DNA of 64,000 bases. Source: Nephrocerus scutellatus. Taxonomy: Eukaryota; Arthropoda; Insecta; Diptera; Pipunculidae. Position numbers and translations under genes: made by a program. The notes below the pieces were generated by a model. That model searched no databases. It saw only the letters and a program-made list of their open reading frames with translations, and had not been told where the DNA came from. The stretch's first letter is position 1. Each line of letters starts with the position of its first letter. This document shows positions 1-11,659 of the stretch, piece after piece. Location of the stretch: NCBI GenBank assembly GCA_947095585.1, contig OX352762.1, forward strand, positions 112,560,930 through 112,624,929, read 5' to 3'.

Positions 1-47
1 AAACAAAAGATTAATACAAATTGTCTTATCTAGCTTAGACGAATTTT

Positions 48-55
48 TGACGTCA
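48..55. promoter_or_regulatory. Perfect palindromic CRE (TGACGTCA)
   Basis: An exact full cAMP-response element, the site bound by CREB/ATF factors. It lies inside the intron of a cAMP phosphodiesterase gene, which would suit feedback control. By base composition, however, roughly one such octamer is expected by chance in a window of this size. Confidence 0.2.
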
Positions 56-462
56 ATCATCGCTTTTCAGCTTAATGACACTAAAGACACATGTCTACAT
101 AGGATTATGAAGAATGGGGCACATGTCTTTAGACCGCTGCTTTAAAAAGCACAGGTAACCGCATATGTTTTTACAAATGAGATAAGTATTAATTTATTGT
201 TACTGCTAATTTAGTGAAATTTCCACTCTATATACATATTGACAAAAGCAGGTATGACAGCTGAATATTCGCCACGATTTTTTTTCAGATACAGGTATAA
301 TTTAAATACATGTGCGTCAGATTTTGTACTATTGTTAAATCTCATTTGTTTAAATATTTTCATCGGCGAGAGAACACTAGAAACAAAGCTTAGTTTAGCC
401 AATTTAGCAATTTTTAAAATTTTTTGCAACGGGTCCGGAGAATTTATAATGTAAGATTTTAT

Positions 463-700
463 ATTCTCTATATTAACTTCGCGTGCCCGTGGCTGGTTGG
501 CTGGCTGGCTGGTAGAATCTTGTGATCAATTTTTTACCCACTTCATAAAGCCCGAATTCTTTCAAACTTTGCAAACATATGTATCTTCGGGCGGTTCCCA
601 TACAAATTTTCTACAAAATTTAACCGATCTTCTTCAAATTTCATACACATGTGTATCTTCGATTAGAGAAAAATTTTAATTTTTATAAGATGTTATTTTT
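463..700 (+). repeat. Family 1 repeat, short copy
   Basis: It opens with TTCTCTATATTAACTTCGCG, then a GGCT microsatellite, the core AATCTTGTGATCAATTTTTT, CCCACTTC and one ATGTGTATCTTCG unit, and ends GATTAGAGAAAAATTTTAAT. The same order is found in the copies at 23.7, 44.8, 58.6 and 63.1 kb. It is non-coding; the ORF across it is a by-product. Confidence 0.75.
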
Positions 701-984
701 GTTTTTCAGAACGCAAAAATTTTTAGAAAACAAAAGCAAGAACACAGAAAAAGATGTAAGAAGGTAGCATGTTGAGAAGATTTCATATTTTTTGCAAGTT
801 TTTACATAGTACTTAGCCATCCGGCCTAGTTTTTATCACAAAAGAGTAAAGAGTAATGGGGGCTCATCAAATTTAATAAGAACTCTAAAAGTTTTAATCA
901 TGTATTTGAAAAAGTACGATAGGCTTACATGATGACTATTGCGTCATTATAAGTGTAATTAGATACTGTAAACATAGCCTGACT

Positions 985-2480
985 TCAGTATGATGTTAAT
1001 ATTCTGCGGGGATATGAATGTGCTAAAATAGGTAGGGAGCCAGTATTCAGGCAGTACATTGGCACCCATAGCTTACACAAGAACACTAATGACAATGGAC
1101 AACGAGTCAGCAAGCAATAATTTGGTCGTTGTGAGTACAAGGTTTGCGCGTAAAAATATCCACAAAGATACCTGGGTATCCACGTGTTCATGGATCGCCG
1201 CCACAACCCAAACCCAACCTTGAACTTGACGGTACGAACGTACCGAGGTGCCAACGTCGACGCGGACCACTATCTTGATGGTATGGTGCTCCGAGCGCGG
1301 ATTGCATCATTACGAAAGACTGCATCCGCGAATCAGATTCGAGTCAACACGGCTGCCTTTCACAACGAAGAGACCAGAAACAACTACGGTCAAGCGATAG
1401 AACTAGGGCTGAGATGTCGGGCGTAGAAGAGAAATGGACACGCCTTAATAATACTATCATTAGTACTGCTGACTCCATCTTAGGCAGTAGTCGTAGAGAT
1501 CGAAACGACTGGTTCGATGACGACTGTAAGCTAGCGACTGAACGTAAGAATGTTGCGTACCGAGCAATGCAACAATCTCATAGAACGCGGGCACGCGAAG
1601 ATGAATAGCTCAGAAGATATGAAAAAACAGTTAACCGGCGAAAGAAAGCAGCCTGGGAGAAGAATCTTGTTGAACTAGAACAGTACAGAGTCCGCGGTAT
1701 GACGCAATATACACCGCGTTGCACATACTGTAAAGACAAAGGAGGTAATCTGATCGCCGATCTTAAAGTCATCTTAGAGCGATGCGAAGAGCACATTCAT
1801 GAGTAGGTAAATGTCCAGCTAACTAAGGAATTGGAGGCTCCACCAATAACCGAAGACCATATACTATGCTGCCGACATAAGACTGGCGAAGGGGCATCTT
1901 GTGCCGCATACATAAGAAGGGTGATATCACAATATGCAGCAATTATCGTGGTATAACGTTGTTGAGTATCGCGTATAATGTTTTCTCCTCTATCCTTCAA
2001 AACAGGAAAGTCCCATACGCTAAATCCAGGCAAATCAACAACTGATCAGATTTACACCCTTAGGAAGGTGATGGAAAAATGTCTAGAGTTTCAAAACTCA
2101 CTACACCATCTTTTTATAGACTTTAACGCCGCTTATGATAGCATAGCCAGAATATAACTTTATAAAGCCATGAGAGAACTCGGCATCCCAAATAAACTGA
2201 GACGATAATGTAGGTTGACCATGACTAATGTTATAAGCCAAGTAAAAATATCCGGATCACTATCAAGTCTATTCAACATCTATAACGGGCTCCGACAAGG
2301 GGATGGACTATAGTCTGTCAAGACTCTTCAAATCCAGGAATTTAACCATAACATCCAAGCTGTTGGTATATAAGGCAATGGTCATACCAGTACATACATA
2401 CTGATCGGAGACTTGGGATAAAGCATTCTGACCTCTTAGCGGCGTTCGAGAGAAAACTCTTACGAAGAATTTCGAGATTT
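985..2480 (+). mobile_element. RTE-type LINE relic, copy 1
   Basis: Endonuclease C-terminus (PVFRQYIGTHSLH, NTNDNGQR, FMDRRHNPNP) is followed by the linker (DRNDWFDDDCK, ERKNVAYRAM), a KDKGGNLIADLK segment and RT pieces (CSNYRGITLLS-like, IDFNAAYDSIA, NGLRQGDGL). It is broken by many stops, frameshifts and internal deletions (near 1870 and 2320), and its 3' end carries AAFERKLLRRI. The family matches 'craniofacial development protein 2-like' endonuclease/RT proteins of insects. It is not functional. Confidence 0.85.
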
Positions 2481-2564
2481 TTTGGAGAACCTTTTTACAA
2501 GAAAGCTACTCCATCAGATTCATGAAGATATGCTACCACCTTTAGGGGAATCTATCCCATAAGA

Positions 2565-2835
2565 AACAGCCGTTAACAGGAGAGAGCGTTGAAGACGACC
2601 TTCGTTATGGAAGACCAAAAACCCTAACTACACAGGAAAATATTGAAAAAAATGTGATTTGATTATTGCAGACCGAAGATTAAAGATAAGGGAAACAGCG
2701 AAGATCGTCGGCATCTCGTATGAAAGGATTTAAATCTTCATTCAAAAAGAAACTTGGGTTCTCCAAGCTTTATGCAAGATGGATTCCGTAACTGATTTTA
2801 GTTGAACATTGATTGACATCAAGCGTATCATATAT
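2565..2835 (+). mobile_element. mariner transposase N-terminal relic
   Basis: ESVEDDLRYGRPKTLTTQEN, then IADRRLKIRETAKIVGISYERI in shifted frames, and a LGFSKLYARWIP-like segment. These are the second helix-turn-helix and linker of mariner-type DNA transposases. The DDD catalytic part is missing. It abuts the 3' end of the RTE relic. Confidence 0.8.
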
Positions 2836-3585
2836 TGTTTTTTTAGTTTCTGAAATTTCACTTCTCCCAGTGAAATGATTGAGCTGATGCGGCATTGTCT
2901 TTTATGTTTAAAGTTTTTGGATCTGATCAACTCTCGCTTAATTGGACAGTTAAGAAAATCCGAATTATCCAAAGATGAGCAAATGTTTCTGAAACTCATC
3001 ATATTTACACAATAAGGGACAAAGTGAGATTCACAAATCTTTTATTAGACATTTGAAAAATTCAATAGTTATGGGAAGCTTTGCACGAAGATTGTTATTT
3101 AACACTATGGAATAAACTGCAGACGACCAGTTGTAGTATGACGATTAGGAAGAAGTGATTTTGGAAGACCAAACTAATCACGATGGGTAGACCTAGTCAT
3201 TAATGCAGAAGTTGAAAAATAAAATTCAATTAAGGGAACAAACCGTCCAGCTTAACCAAACAAGTAACAAAGCGGATCATAATTTCAAAAATTAAATCAG
3301 AATTTTTTGTTTATAATTAGCGCGCGCTTTAAGGGATTTGTACCCTTATAATGCCTAGGCACAGCGTGGACTTTGGAAATATTAAGATAGAAGAAGGAAA
3401 GCACTCACAAATAAGAACATTGTGCTCATAAACCCACATCTAGATTACTTCATACATCAACTCAATCGTAAATGTGAATGAATACAGCAGTATAGGCAAC
3501 TGTATATCACATGTACAGCTTTGTAAAATGTGAACTTATAATAGAGATTGATGACGGTGAGATAAATTCGTGGGTTTTTTTTAGA
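2836..3585. other. Unassigned stretch
   Basis: No coding signal. A short piece at 3325-3385 (GCGCGC, then ACCCTTATAATGCC and CACAGCGTGG) resembles 43035-43100, which suggests a shared repeat fragment. Confidence 0.3.
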
Positions 3586-3587
3586 TG

Positions 3588-3666
3588 CGTCGAGAATCGA
3601 ACCCGTTGTCCTTAGAGTGGGAGCCAATAGTTCTAACTACTGCTCCACCGAGACTGACAACGAAAT
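3588..3666 (-). repeat. tRNA-like SINE head fragment
   Basis: On the minus strand GGTGGAGCAGTAGTTAGA resembles an A box, and CGGGTTCGATTCTCG about 45 bases on resembles a B box, about 72 bases in all. It has no convincing cloverleaf and its sequence differs from the five main SINE copies. It is more likely the promoter head of a different tRNA-derived SINE than a tRNA gene. Confidence 0.5.
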
Positions 3667-4022
3667 TAAATTCTTTCAAGAGAATGGCGTACGGGGAAAC
3701 CTTTCAGGGTCCGAATACTTATTTTTGATTGTGTTTCCTGGTAACTTTTATACAAAAGTTCCATCGAGACTAGGGGACGTGGCTTTAATTTTTCTCTGGT
3801 TCTTCCAACCATATTTTATACAAACAAAAAAATAATTTGTATTTTCTATATTGAATCTGAATTCTGTGAGTCTGAAAACTTGTTACGTGGCAGTTATCCC
3901 ATAAAATATAAATTTCCCAGTATTTTTTCCTATGTGTTTTTATTTTTACAACAGCTGTCCGATGGAAAACGCAGCTATAGTCTCACAATACTGATTTTTT
4001 TATTAGGTTTCGGGCTTAATAG

Positions 4023-4369
4023 CTCTTTCGATTTGCAGGGTAGAGTTAAAATTTTTCTCTTGTGGTTTTGGTTTGACGTTCTATTTGCAAACTGTAGCCG
4101 GTGTACGGTTTGATTTTACGTTTTATTTGCAAGGTTTTGTAACCAACACTGTACCTTTGCTACCCGTCGGCAATCGACGGGTAATGTTTCGTTTACTTAA
4201 GCAACATAGCGAAGAGAGAACAAACAGACTAATTTCTCAGTTTGTTGTTCTTGTTAAATTTGGTTTCGGTTTGGCGTTCTATTTGCAAAGCATTCACCAC
4301 GAAAACCCTGTGATGTTGGTAGCTTACCAGTGGGTACGGTTTCGGGTATGGTTTACGTAATCGAAAGAG
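4023..4369 (+). mobile_element. MITE with CTCTTTCGATT termini, copy 1
   Basis: Perfect 11-bp terminal inverted repeats enclose non-coding sequence holding three GGTTTG...TATTTGCAA subrepeats and the ACCCGTCGGCAATCGACGGGT hairpin region. Related copies lie at 17459-17750 and 28746-29146 in reverse orientation. No transposase is encoded, so it is a non-autonomous DNA element. The target-site duplication is not clear. Confidence 0.75.
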
Positions 4370-4503
4370 GAGAGAAGAAAGTAAATTTAGTGTAGTAACA
4401 AAACGTAAAGTTTTCACAAATGCTAATCCCTTGTCTGTAAGTAAGAAAACAGACTATTTTTGAAGATTTTTGTAATTATGGACTTAAAAGTATTATATGT
4501 AGT

Positions 4504-5751
4504 TTATCTTTGAAGAATTAGTTTTGAAATAATCATCATATTAATACGTAAAATGAATACTATAGAACTGCCAGCTAAAAGAAAACTAGATAAGAATACC
4601 TCTTCGGAACAATCGCCAACTATAACAACACTCGATTTAAAAGTTTTCCGTATCTGTTTTCGGTTAAATAACCCTGTTTGACGTCTAGCTGATATGCTGC
4701 GGATACATTTCGCCGTGCATTCATCATTGTCGGAGGTAGTTGTTTCTGATTCTATGTCAACCAATTCGTCATTAGTAATGACATTTTTCTTGTAATGTTT
4801 ATGAGTACAATTATTGCGACAATATTTTTCATATGTTTCCGTTTTGTCGTCCTCAATGGTCAGATTGTTAATTCGCAATGAATGTGAATCCAAATTTCGT
4901 ATTACCTCGATAAGTTCTGGTCGAACATTGACAAAAGCGAATGGCTTAGCAGTGGTTTGTGAGGGTAAAGGTGTCACGACATCATCGTTTTCAGCGGCAG
5001 CTTTCTTCTCATACTCGATATCTTCGGGGGTTTTCATTGGGTTCGATACATTCGTTTGGTCAGAAGCAGATTGAAGATCTGAATCCGCAACACATGCCAT
5101 CGTAGGAATTTCTTTAAGTCTTAGGCGTAGAAGTGGATTTTTTGAAGTAAGTGTTTTATTTTGGTTTGCGATACCTTTTATTTTGGGCGTATTTTCACTT
5201 TGTGGTGCTTCCAAATGCTCTATTGCAGTATCAAGTTCAAGTTTATCGAGTTTATCGACGACTTGGGGTTCCGTATTATTAATATCACACGTTGATATAT
5301 TTCCGTTATCACAGTTGTTTCCATTATTGTATTTACTTATGGCGTACTTGTAACAACTTTTCTGATAACAAAGGTCTATTTGACGAGAATTATTCATAAC
5401 CGGTTCGATCGCCTCATTACTAGAACTCTTTTTCATAGTAAACTTGTCTTGCTGTTTAGTATCGTTTAGATTATTTTTGCTTTTGGTCTTTTGTTTATTG
5501 GTTTTTGGATTTTTAGCGATGATTAGCTGAGGCGCGCTACCGATGAATTTTCTTTTATCGACGAAATCCTCTGATGATGGTGATTGCGTTATCAATTCAG
5601 CGTAACGTTGCTTATCATCGCTGGTTGACTGATAACTTTCATTTGTATCATTATCAGTTTCGTGAGCAGGCTCTGAATTGTCTTCAGATTGTAATCGTAG
5701 TTTCGATTTGCTGCGAAACACTTTTTTCACTTTTCGAAAACAGTTGGGCAT
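4504..5751 (-). CDS. Long open exon, probable alternative first exon of Pde8 or a nested gene
   Basis: A 415-codon open frame starting MPNCFRKVKKVFRSKSK, by far the longest non-transposon ORF here. An in-frame TAA lies three codons before the ATG and no acceptor abuts it, so it reads as a first coding exon. The protein is rich in Asn, Ser, Lys and Glu, has a basic N-terminus and looks disordered, with no domain I recognise. A possible donor (GAAGAG then GTATTC) at 4599/4600 would end it after 384 codons (VVIVGDCSEE) in phase 0, the phase in which the 98-bp Pde8 exon also ends, so it could splice to the same downstream exon. If unspliced, it runs on to a hydrophobic tail and stops at 4504. The other reading is an unrelated gene nested in the Pde8 intron. 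The coding call is fairly sure; the gene it belongs to is not. Confidence 0.6.
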   Translation of the reverse strand: MPNCFRKVKKVFRSKSKLRLQSEDNSEPAHETDNDTNESYQSTSDDKQRYAELITQSPSSEDFVDKRKFIGSAPQLIIAKNPKTNKQKTKSKNNLNDTKQQDKFTMKKSSSNEAIEPVMNNSRQIDLCYQKSCYKYAISKYNNGNNCDNGNISTCDINNTEPQVVDKLDKLELDTAIEHLEAPQSENTPKIKGIANQNKTLTSKNPLLRLRLKEIPTMACVADSDLQSASDQTNVSNPMKTPEDIEYEKKAAAENDDVVTPLPSQTTAKPFAFVNVRPELIEVIRNLDSHSLRINNLTIEDDKTETYEKYCRNNCTHKHYKKNVITNDELVDIESETTTSDNDECTAKCIRSISARRQTGLFNRKQIRKTFKSSVVIVGDCSEEVFLSSFLLAGSSIVFILRINMMIISKLILQR

Positions 5752-6725
5752 ATTGCGTTAGAAGCAATGATCCAATGAAATTTATGACTAATTGTATGAG
5801 TAGAAGTTTGAATACAACAACGTGACGAATAACTAGAGCTTAACTGTTACACTGTTACAAATGGCCTATTGGCAGATATTTAAACGAGTTTTTAACTGCC
5901 TTTGAGTACACAATGTTCTGCATTGCATTTATGTTCATGAGAAAAAATGGAATAGTTCGGATCTGGTTGATCATGTGTATAGTAGTCGCGACAAAAAAAA
6001 AAACACTTAACAATCACAAATAGTATCTTAACAATAACTGAATTCAATAGAAGTTCTTCTTGCCGTTCATGTCTATTCCAACCGAGACCGATACACATTA
6101 CACGCTAACTGGATGTTTTGGTTGTCAGTGTCGCGCAACTTTCCGCAGTGAACTAAAATGTTTTAAAATAAGTGACGACGATAAGACAAGTTATCGACAA
6201 ATGATTTCTTTATATTAGACAAACTACGCTCACACAGGTGTTTATCTTCGAAGGCACTGTCTGTTACCCACACCCCGACACCCGAATTTAAATATTTGAA
6301 AAATGTGCACAAATCGTGTATATACCGACAAATATTTTATAATTTTATTTCACTTGATAACAGTGAGAAATGATATGAAATGAGGAAAGGTATTATTCCT
6401 CCAGTAGTCTCGTTAGAAATTAAATACACTAGGGCTTGCTCATTAGGTTTTTTTAAAAAAAATATTAAGCACTAAGCAAAAACTTAAAAGCAGAAGAAAA
6501 TGCATACATATATTGAGCTTAACTTATACAATAAGAAATATTTGAATAGGTTTTTCTCTTAAAACTATAAAACGGACACTAAAAAGTATACAAAATCTAC
6601 AAGAAAATAAATATGGTTTGAAGAAAGCATTTCCTGAGTTTAGCAGAGGTACGAGTAGGTATCTTATGGCGGTCATCCTTCAATAGATTAGGTGGAATAA
6701 CACATAATTGCAAGTGGCCGTAACT
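5752..6725. other. Flank upstream of the long exon, no gene seen
   Basis: AT-rich. It would hold the 5' UTR and promoter of the minus-strand exon at 4504-5751 if that is a first exon. GC-richer sequence sits near 6080-6180. No repeat family recognised. Confidence 0.3.
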
Positions 6726-6734
6726 ATCTCTGAC

Positions 6735-7870
6735 TGGTGGAAGTGCGATCACACCTTCACGTGGTGGTTGCCGGTAATTTTCCTCAAATACAGGAAAAGT
6801 TGAATGATGGGGCTAGTCCCTTCAAAGTAAGGTTGGCGCGAGGTCAATAACCTCGCCTGTAAAAAAATCAGCCTCGGATACACTGATGAACGATGACGAC
6901 CACGGAAGAGTCCGCGGTATGATGCAATAAACACCACGTTGCACATACTGCAAAGACAAAAAGGGTAATCTGACCGCCGATCTCAAGGCATCTTAGAGCG
7001 AATGGGAAGAGCACTTTCATGGCCAGCTAAATGAGGAATTGGAGGCTCCACCAATGACCGAAGACCACACTATGCTGCTGCCATATACGAAGTTAGCATA
7101 GCGATAAATCGGCTCAAAAATAATTTGGCCCCGGGATCAGATCGGATCGGATCCCATCCCAACTGATTAAAATAGCAGGTGAAGGAAAAATGTCTAGAGT
7201 TTCAAAAATCACTACACAACCTTTTTATAGATTTTAAAGCCGCTTATAATAGCATAGCCAGAGTAGAACTTTAAAAAGCCATGAGAGAATTCGGTATCCC
7301 AAATAAACTGAGACGACTATGTAGGTTGACCATGACCAATGTTATAAGCCAAGTAAAAATATCCGGATCACTATCAAGCCCATTCAACAGTTATAACGGG
7401 CTCCGACAAGTGGATGGACTGGCCTGCGTCCTATTTAATCTGGCGTTGGAGAAAGTGATCCGAGACTCTGACTTAAGGGCGATTTCAGATACTGGACTAT
7501 GCAGACGATATTGACATCGTTGGTAGAAACCCAAGAGCTGTACAGGAAGCTTTCATCCAGATCGAGCAGGCGGGACGAAATATTAGGTGCACATAAATGA
7601 GAGCAAAACAAAGTACATGGTGGCCACGTCTGCGAGTAGTAGAAGATCCAACATAGGTCCCTCAATTCAAATAGTGGAGCACGAATTTGAAGTAGTGCTG
7701 TTCTTTGACTATATCGGGCCAACTGTAGCAGCGGATAACAGCATGGAACCAGAAATACGTGCAAGGTTTCATAAAGGCACCAAAGCCTAGTATAGTCTGT
7801 CAAGACTACTATAATCTGCCAAGCCTACGCTGAATGGATGGCGTAGACCAGGACGCCCAGAGTTTAGGGA
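6735..7870 (+). mobile_element. RTE-type LINE relic, copy 2
   Basis: A 5' non-coding piece (AATAACCTCGCCTGTAAAA, similar to 32170) is followed by CTYCKDKKGNL, then after a deletion RT motifs (FKAAYNSIARV, MREFGIPNKLRRLCRL, YNGLRQVDGLACVLFNLALE) and DYADDIDIVGRNPRAVQEA with the catalytic Asp pair intact. It ends at a WRRPGRPE-like 3' motif. Stops and shifts throughout. A SINE adjoins its 3' end. Confidence 0.85.
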
Positions 7871-7875
7871 TGCGA

Positions 7876-8152
7876 TAATATTCGGCGCGACAGACTGTTG
7901 CGGTCCAAGGCCTAGTTTCTCGCGACCATTTATGTTGTGCATGTATATTTTTGGACACAAATGGGAGCGACCTACAATTTAAGGCGGTCGAATTGAGAAG
8001 GTTTCCGTGACAAGTTATTACTCTAGGAACGTTTTTTTCCCATTCGCGAGAGGTGGAACACCGTAACGAATACTTTCTGGTGTTACTTGGATTCGAACCA
8101 CGAACCTCACGCTCAGCAGCCATGCAGTTATCCACTGGGCCACGGCGCCCAA
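7876..8152 (-). mobile_element. tRNA-derived SINE, copy 1
   Basis: Minus strand, 5' to 3': GGGCGCCGTGGC head, A-box region, B box GGTTCGAATCC, a body with CTCTCGCGAATGG and CCTTCTCAATTCG, and a 3' end CCTTGGACCGCAA extended by GTCTGTCGCGCCGAATATT. Four other copies lie in the window. RNA polymerase III would transcribe it, and a LINE would have to supply retrotransposition. Confidence 0.85.
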
Positions 8153-8239
8153 ATTTTTGCATTTATACTGAATTTAACTTGCAGACTGCAGAGAGGTTTC
8201 CCTTTTATAACAAACTGGGTTGAAAATAGCAACAATAAA

Positions 8240-9685
8240 CAATACAATTTCAAATCTATCTGGATTTGAATGCTCTCTTATCCGAGGTGCAGTATGGATT
8301 TCGTAAAAATCGCTCTTCAGGTGAACTCATGACGTTCATGACTTGGACTTGGGAGCGAAACATTGAAAAACTAGATAATTCAAGCGTTGTATACCTGGAT
8401 ATTTCAATTGCTCTTGATAGAGTATGGCATGATTGTCTTATAAATAAAATTTGTTCGCTCAACTTACACACCTCTTTCATAGCATGGATTGAGGATTATT
8501 AATGGAACTTCAAAATAAAAGTTGCTTTGAATGAAATCCCTTCAGATTCGCATGAAATCAATCCTGGCGTGACACAAGGATCATCCTTGTCGCCTACGCT
8601 CTTTTCTTTATATATATCAATGACTGGTTGTCTTATACAACCTGTGTTATACATTCATTTGCTGATCATACAACGTTATCGGCTTCCATTGAATTTGTCA
8701 GTCAAAAAGAATGAAATTCTCGCTTGATTGGTTCGCGAGATTTAATGAATACGGCTATTCTGTCGAACATTAAAGTCATTCTTGATTGGAGCAGATCTAA
8801 TAGGGAGAAATTTAACCCGAATAAATAACAGGCTTGTCTTTTTTCTCAGAATACAGTTCAAAATTAAGTGCCATCAGTAGTTAATGGTGCCCCCCCCTCC
8901 TATAGTGAGATCTGATTCACTTAAGAAAGTTTCAAGCGTACTTTCTAGGAAGTAACATATTTATAAGGTTTCAAAAAGAGCGAGCTAATGTTTGGGCTTC
9001 ACAAGACGTTGTAACTTCTATTTAACCCCGTCTGAAGTATTAAGATTATATTAGAATTATGTTGTACCAATTTCCAATTCATATGTATGGGGTGGGGCCC
9101 CAAAAACCCATTTGAATTATATTAATAGAATTCAGAATAGAGTTGTCTGTATAATAGACGATGATACCAAGATTTCATCTCTTGATTCTTTGGAGCAAAA
9201 ACAAAATGGGGGAGCTTTATTTGTTTTCTACAAATTTTACTACGGTAGATGTTCTTCAGAAACCCGTTCTCTAATTTCAGGTACTTTTGTCAACAAGGCA
9301 AACACTCGTTTTAGTTCGATACAGCATTGATTTGAGGATAGATCTCATGTAGAACCCAACAAATCAAATCCGTCTTTTATCCGAGAGTGGCATCGATGTG
9401 GAATCAATTGGTCGACACGACACCATTGTATTTTTTGTGTAATATTTTCTTGATCAGGGTTTTTTTTTGTAGTTTTCCCTGACCATGATCTATATTGACT
9501 TAAGCATTTGGACTCGTGTCGTTTTAGTTTCGTGATTGTTTTCCGTATTGCTTTTTCAATAAATCAGGGAGATTTCTGAGAAAATTATTTGAACCGGCTA
9601 CAAACGTAAGGAATAGATATAGTATTGGTAATTACATTCCTTCGATTTTTTGTAATTTTAATAAAGAAAAAAAAATACAAATTCA
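8240..9685 (+). mobile_element. Jockey-type LINE relic with 3' UTR
   Basis: RT motifs in order: YGFRKNRSSGELMTF, VVYLDISIALDRVWHDCL, INPGVTQGSSLSPTLFSLYI, then SFADHTTLS, where the catalytic DD has become DH. The C-terminal region (INRIQNRVV, SLDSLEQKQN, FYKFYYGRCSSE) is followed by a 3' UTR from about 9440 that contains GATCAGGG/CCCTGACC inverted motifs and an A-rich end. The same 3' UTR recurs at 30886-31110. 5'-truncated and inactive. Confidence 0.85.
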
Positions 9686-9689
9686 ATTT

Positions 9690-11040
9690 AAAGCCAAAAA
9701 CCATTTAGTTATAGTTTCTATCTGTGATATACATAGAACTCCATCGTGGTTTTGAAGCAAGAATGAAACCAATTTGTTAGAGCCATTTTAAATTAAAAGC
9801 CGTAAATGGTACGTTGGCTGTAATGTTTTTTGTTAGTTATATCTTTGGAGTACATTTTACCTTATCCGTGTGTTGTTCTTAGAATGACCGTTGTTATTGT
9901 TCACGAAGAGTAAATTCGGATTAATAATGTGTGGTTTTCGGAGTTTAATTAAGGAACTGCCCAAATTGTTTTGGTAAAAACAAGACTTTTATTGGCGTAT
10001 GGTGCCAGTGCAGCATATAAAGAAATCCCACAAAAACTATCAGATTCTATCAACAACTATAAAAACAATTCAAGCTACGTATTCGCATTACTTAGCAACG
10101 GCGCCCCCCTTATGCAGACGACATATAGTAAGAGTGCCACATTTTTACCAGTTGGCAAATGTAAATATAACTTTTGCTTTTGTTTAACTGCGACAAGAGC
10201 TAGCAGATGTTATCGCAGAAAAAGCTTTACGTTATGGGAATTGATTAGCGTGGAAAAAAAACTTAATGCCTTTTATGGGAAATTATTACAGCAATCTGCA
10301 GTGCGCGTATTCCATCTGCATCTTTTTATGGTTTCAATATTTATTTAATTTATCAAATTAGTGAAATAGCTGTAAGAAATAACCAAAAAAGAACTAAACG
10401 AATGGTATCTATCTATTACATCTATACCTCCATTTTTCACCTGCACTACTATAAAGTAAAATATCGAATAGGAATATGCACGTGTCTGTACCATATTTAT
10501 ATGTATTGTATATCTATGCACAAATAGTATCTGAACGTGCTTCGAACAGCCATGTTGATAAATTAAACTAACTCGCAAACTCGAGCTGGAATTCACGAAC
10601 TACTCGTACAAGTTATTCCATCAGATATCAGTATTTATACGTACTTTTTTATAATTTATTTTTATATTAATTTAGCTTTTAAGTGCGTTCAAAGGAAATG
10701 TTCTATAATACTAATAAAAATATAAGTACATACGTATATAGTAATTACTCATAAATATACACATACAAAAGTAATAATTTAGTAATTTTGCAGATATTTA
10801 GGCATTGGATAAACGGGTATTTTTAATTAAGAAACCGTTCTGTTATCTTAATTAATTTGAACTTTAGGTGGATAACAGTATTAGGTTGAAGCCTGATACA
10901 ACAACTTTAAAAACCTGGTTCAAAACAGATGCTTAATAAATATTATTGTTTTTTTTTTTTTGAACATTAAATATTCTAATATTCAAGTCAGTTTTGTTCT
11001 ACACTTTGTCTATCAGTACATAAAAAATATTACAAACTCC
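9690..11040. other. Intronic sequence, nothing recognised
   Basis: AT-rich. A 125-codon plus-strand ORF at 9971-10348 has no gene-like composition or splice context and was not called. Confidence 0.3.
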
Positions 11041-11044
11041 TTAC

Positions 11045-11142
11045 CTGGTTGGATGTTTCTATCGATTCATCTTCCGGTGTCAGTGCAAGAGATGATTTTC
11101 TATGTCCTGGTCTTCCTCCTGATGAGCTTGATGTTCCGGTAC
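11045..11142 (-). CDS. Pde8: PDE8 third coding exon (Ser-rich linker)
   Basis: Ninety-eight bases between an acceptor (TTATCTTTTTGCATCAG) and a strong donor (CAACCAG then GTAAGG). Two bases complete a split codon, then 32 codons follow that include TSSSSGGRPGHRKSSLAL and end TPEDESIETSNQ. The entry phase (1) fits the exon at 31238, giving ATG-S-TGTSSSS across the junction. It also fits the alternative block at 13666. The exit phase is 0. The RPGHRKSSLAL stretch is what I remember from fly PDE8. HRKSS is a plausible basophilic kinase site, which is inference. The next exon lies beyond base 1, so the following intron exceeds 11 kb. Confidence 0.82.
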
Positions 11143-11659
11143 CTGATGCAAAAAGATAATATATATATAGATATAGATTAGATGACCAAATGTGACTGCG
11201 CGAGTATAGTTCGTATCGCATAAGTACTATTAGAAAATTTCATTATAACAAGTAAATTTGTGTACCAGGACAGAGCTAACAACTTACAGGTATTCGTATT
11301 ATTATGAAATACGAAATTTGAAATTGTTGCAGTTTGCTTCTTAACTACAAAATTACTTTTCGTTGCATTCCTTGCAAAATAATAATAGAATAATATGCTA
11401 TTTATTGTAACAATCAAATGTTGAGTGATGCATTTTGCTCTTCCCGGCAACTCAAAAAGATTACGAAATTCCAATTCATTAGCATTATGTGGTGCTGGTA
11501 TGGTAGATTTTTGCGCCTAAGAATAGACAGCAGAAACAGACACTGTTAGGACAGTTGTTGTTTCATATTATTTATTTATTGTTTGGCTACACAAAAAATA
11601 TCTGCCGGAATCCAATTAATGATTATAGGTCGGAAAACGATGAGAAAATGAAAATTTTA

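Noticed and set aside
485..512. GGCT repeats as a CRISPR-like or direct-repeat array
   Set aside because: A plain tetranucleotide microsatellite inside family 1; no spacers, and the DNA is eukaryotic.
3325..3385. Similarity between 3325-3385 and 43035-43100 as a new repeat family
   Set aside because: Shared words are short and interrupted, and no boundaries can be defined without an alignment.
9971..10348. 125-codon ORF starting MVKTRLLLAYGASAAYK
   Set aside because: No domain, no splice context, ordinary AT-rich composition; most likely chance.
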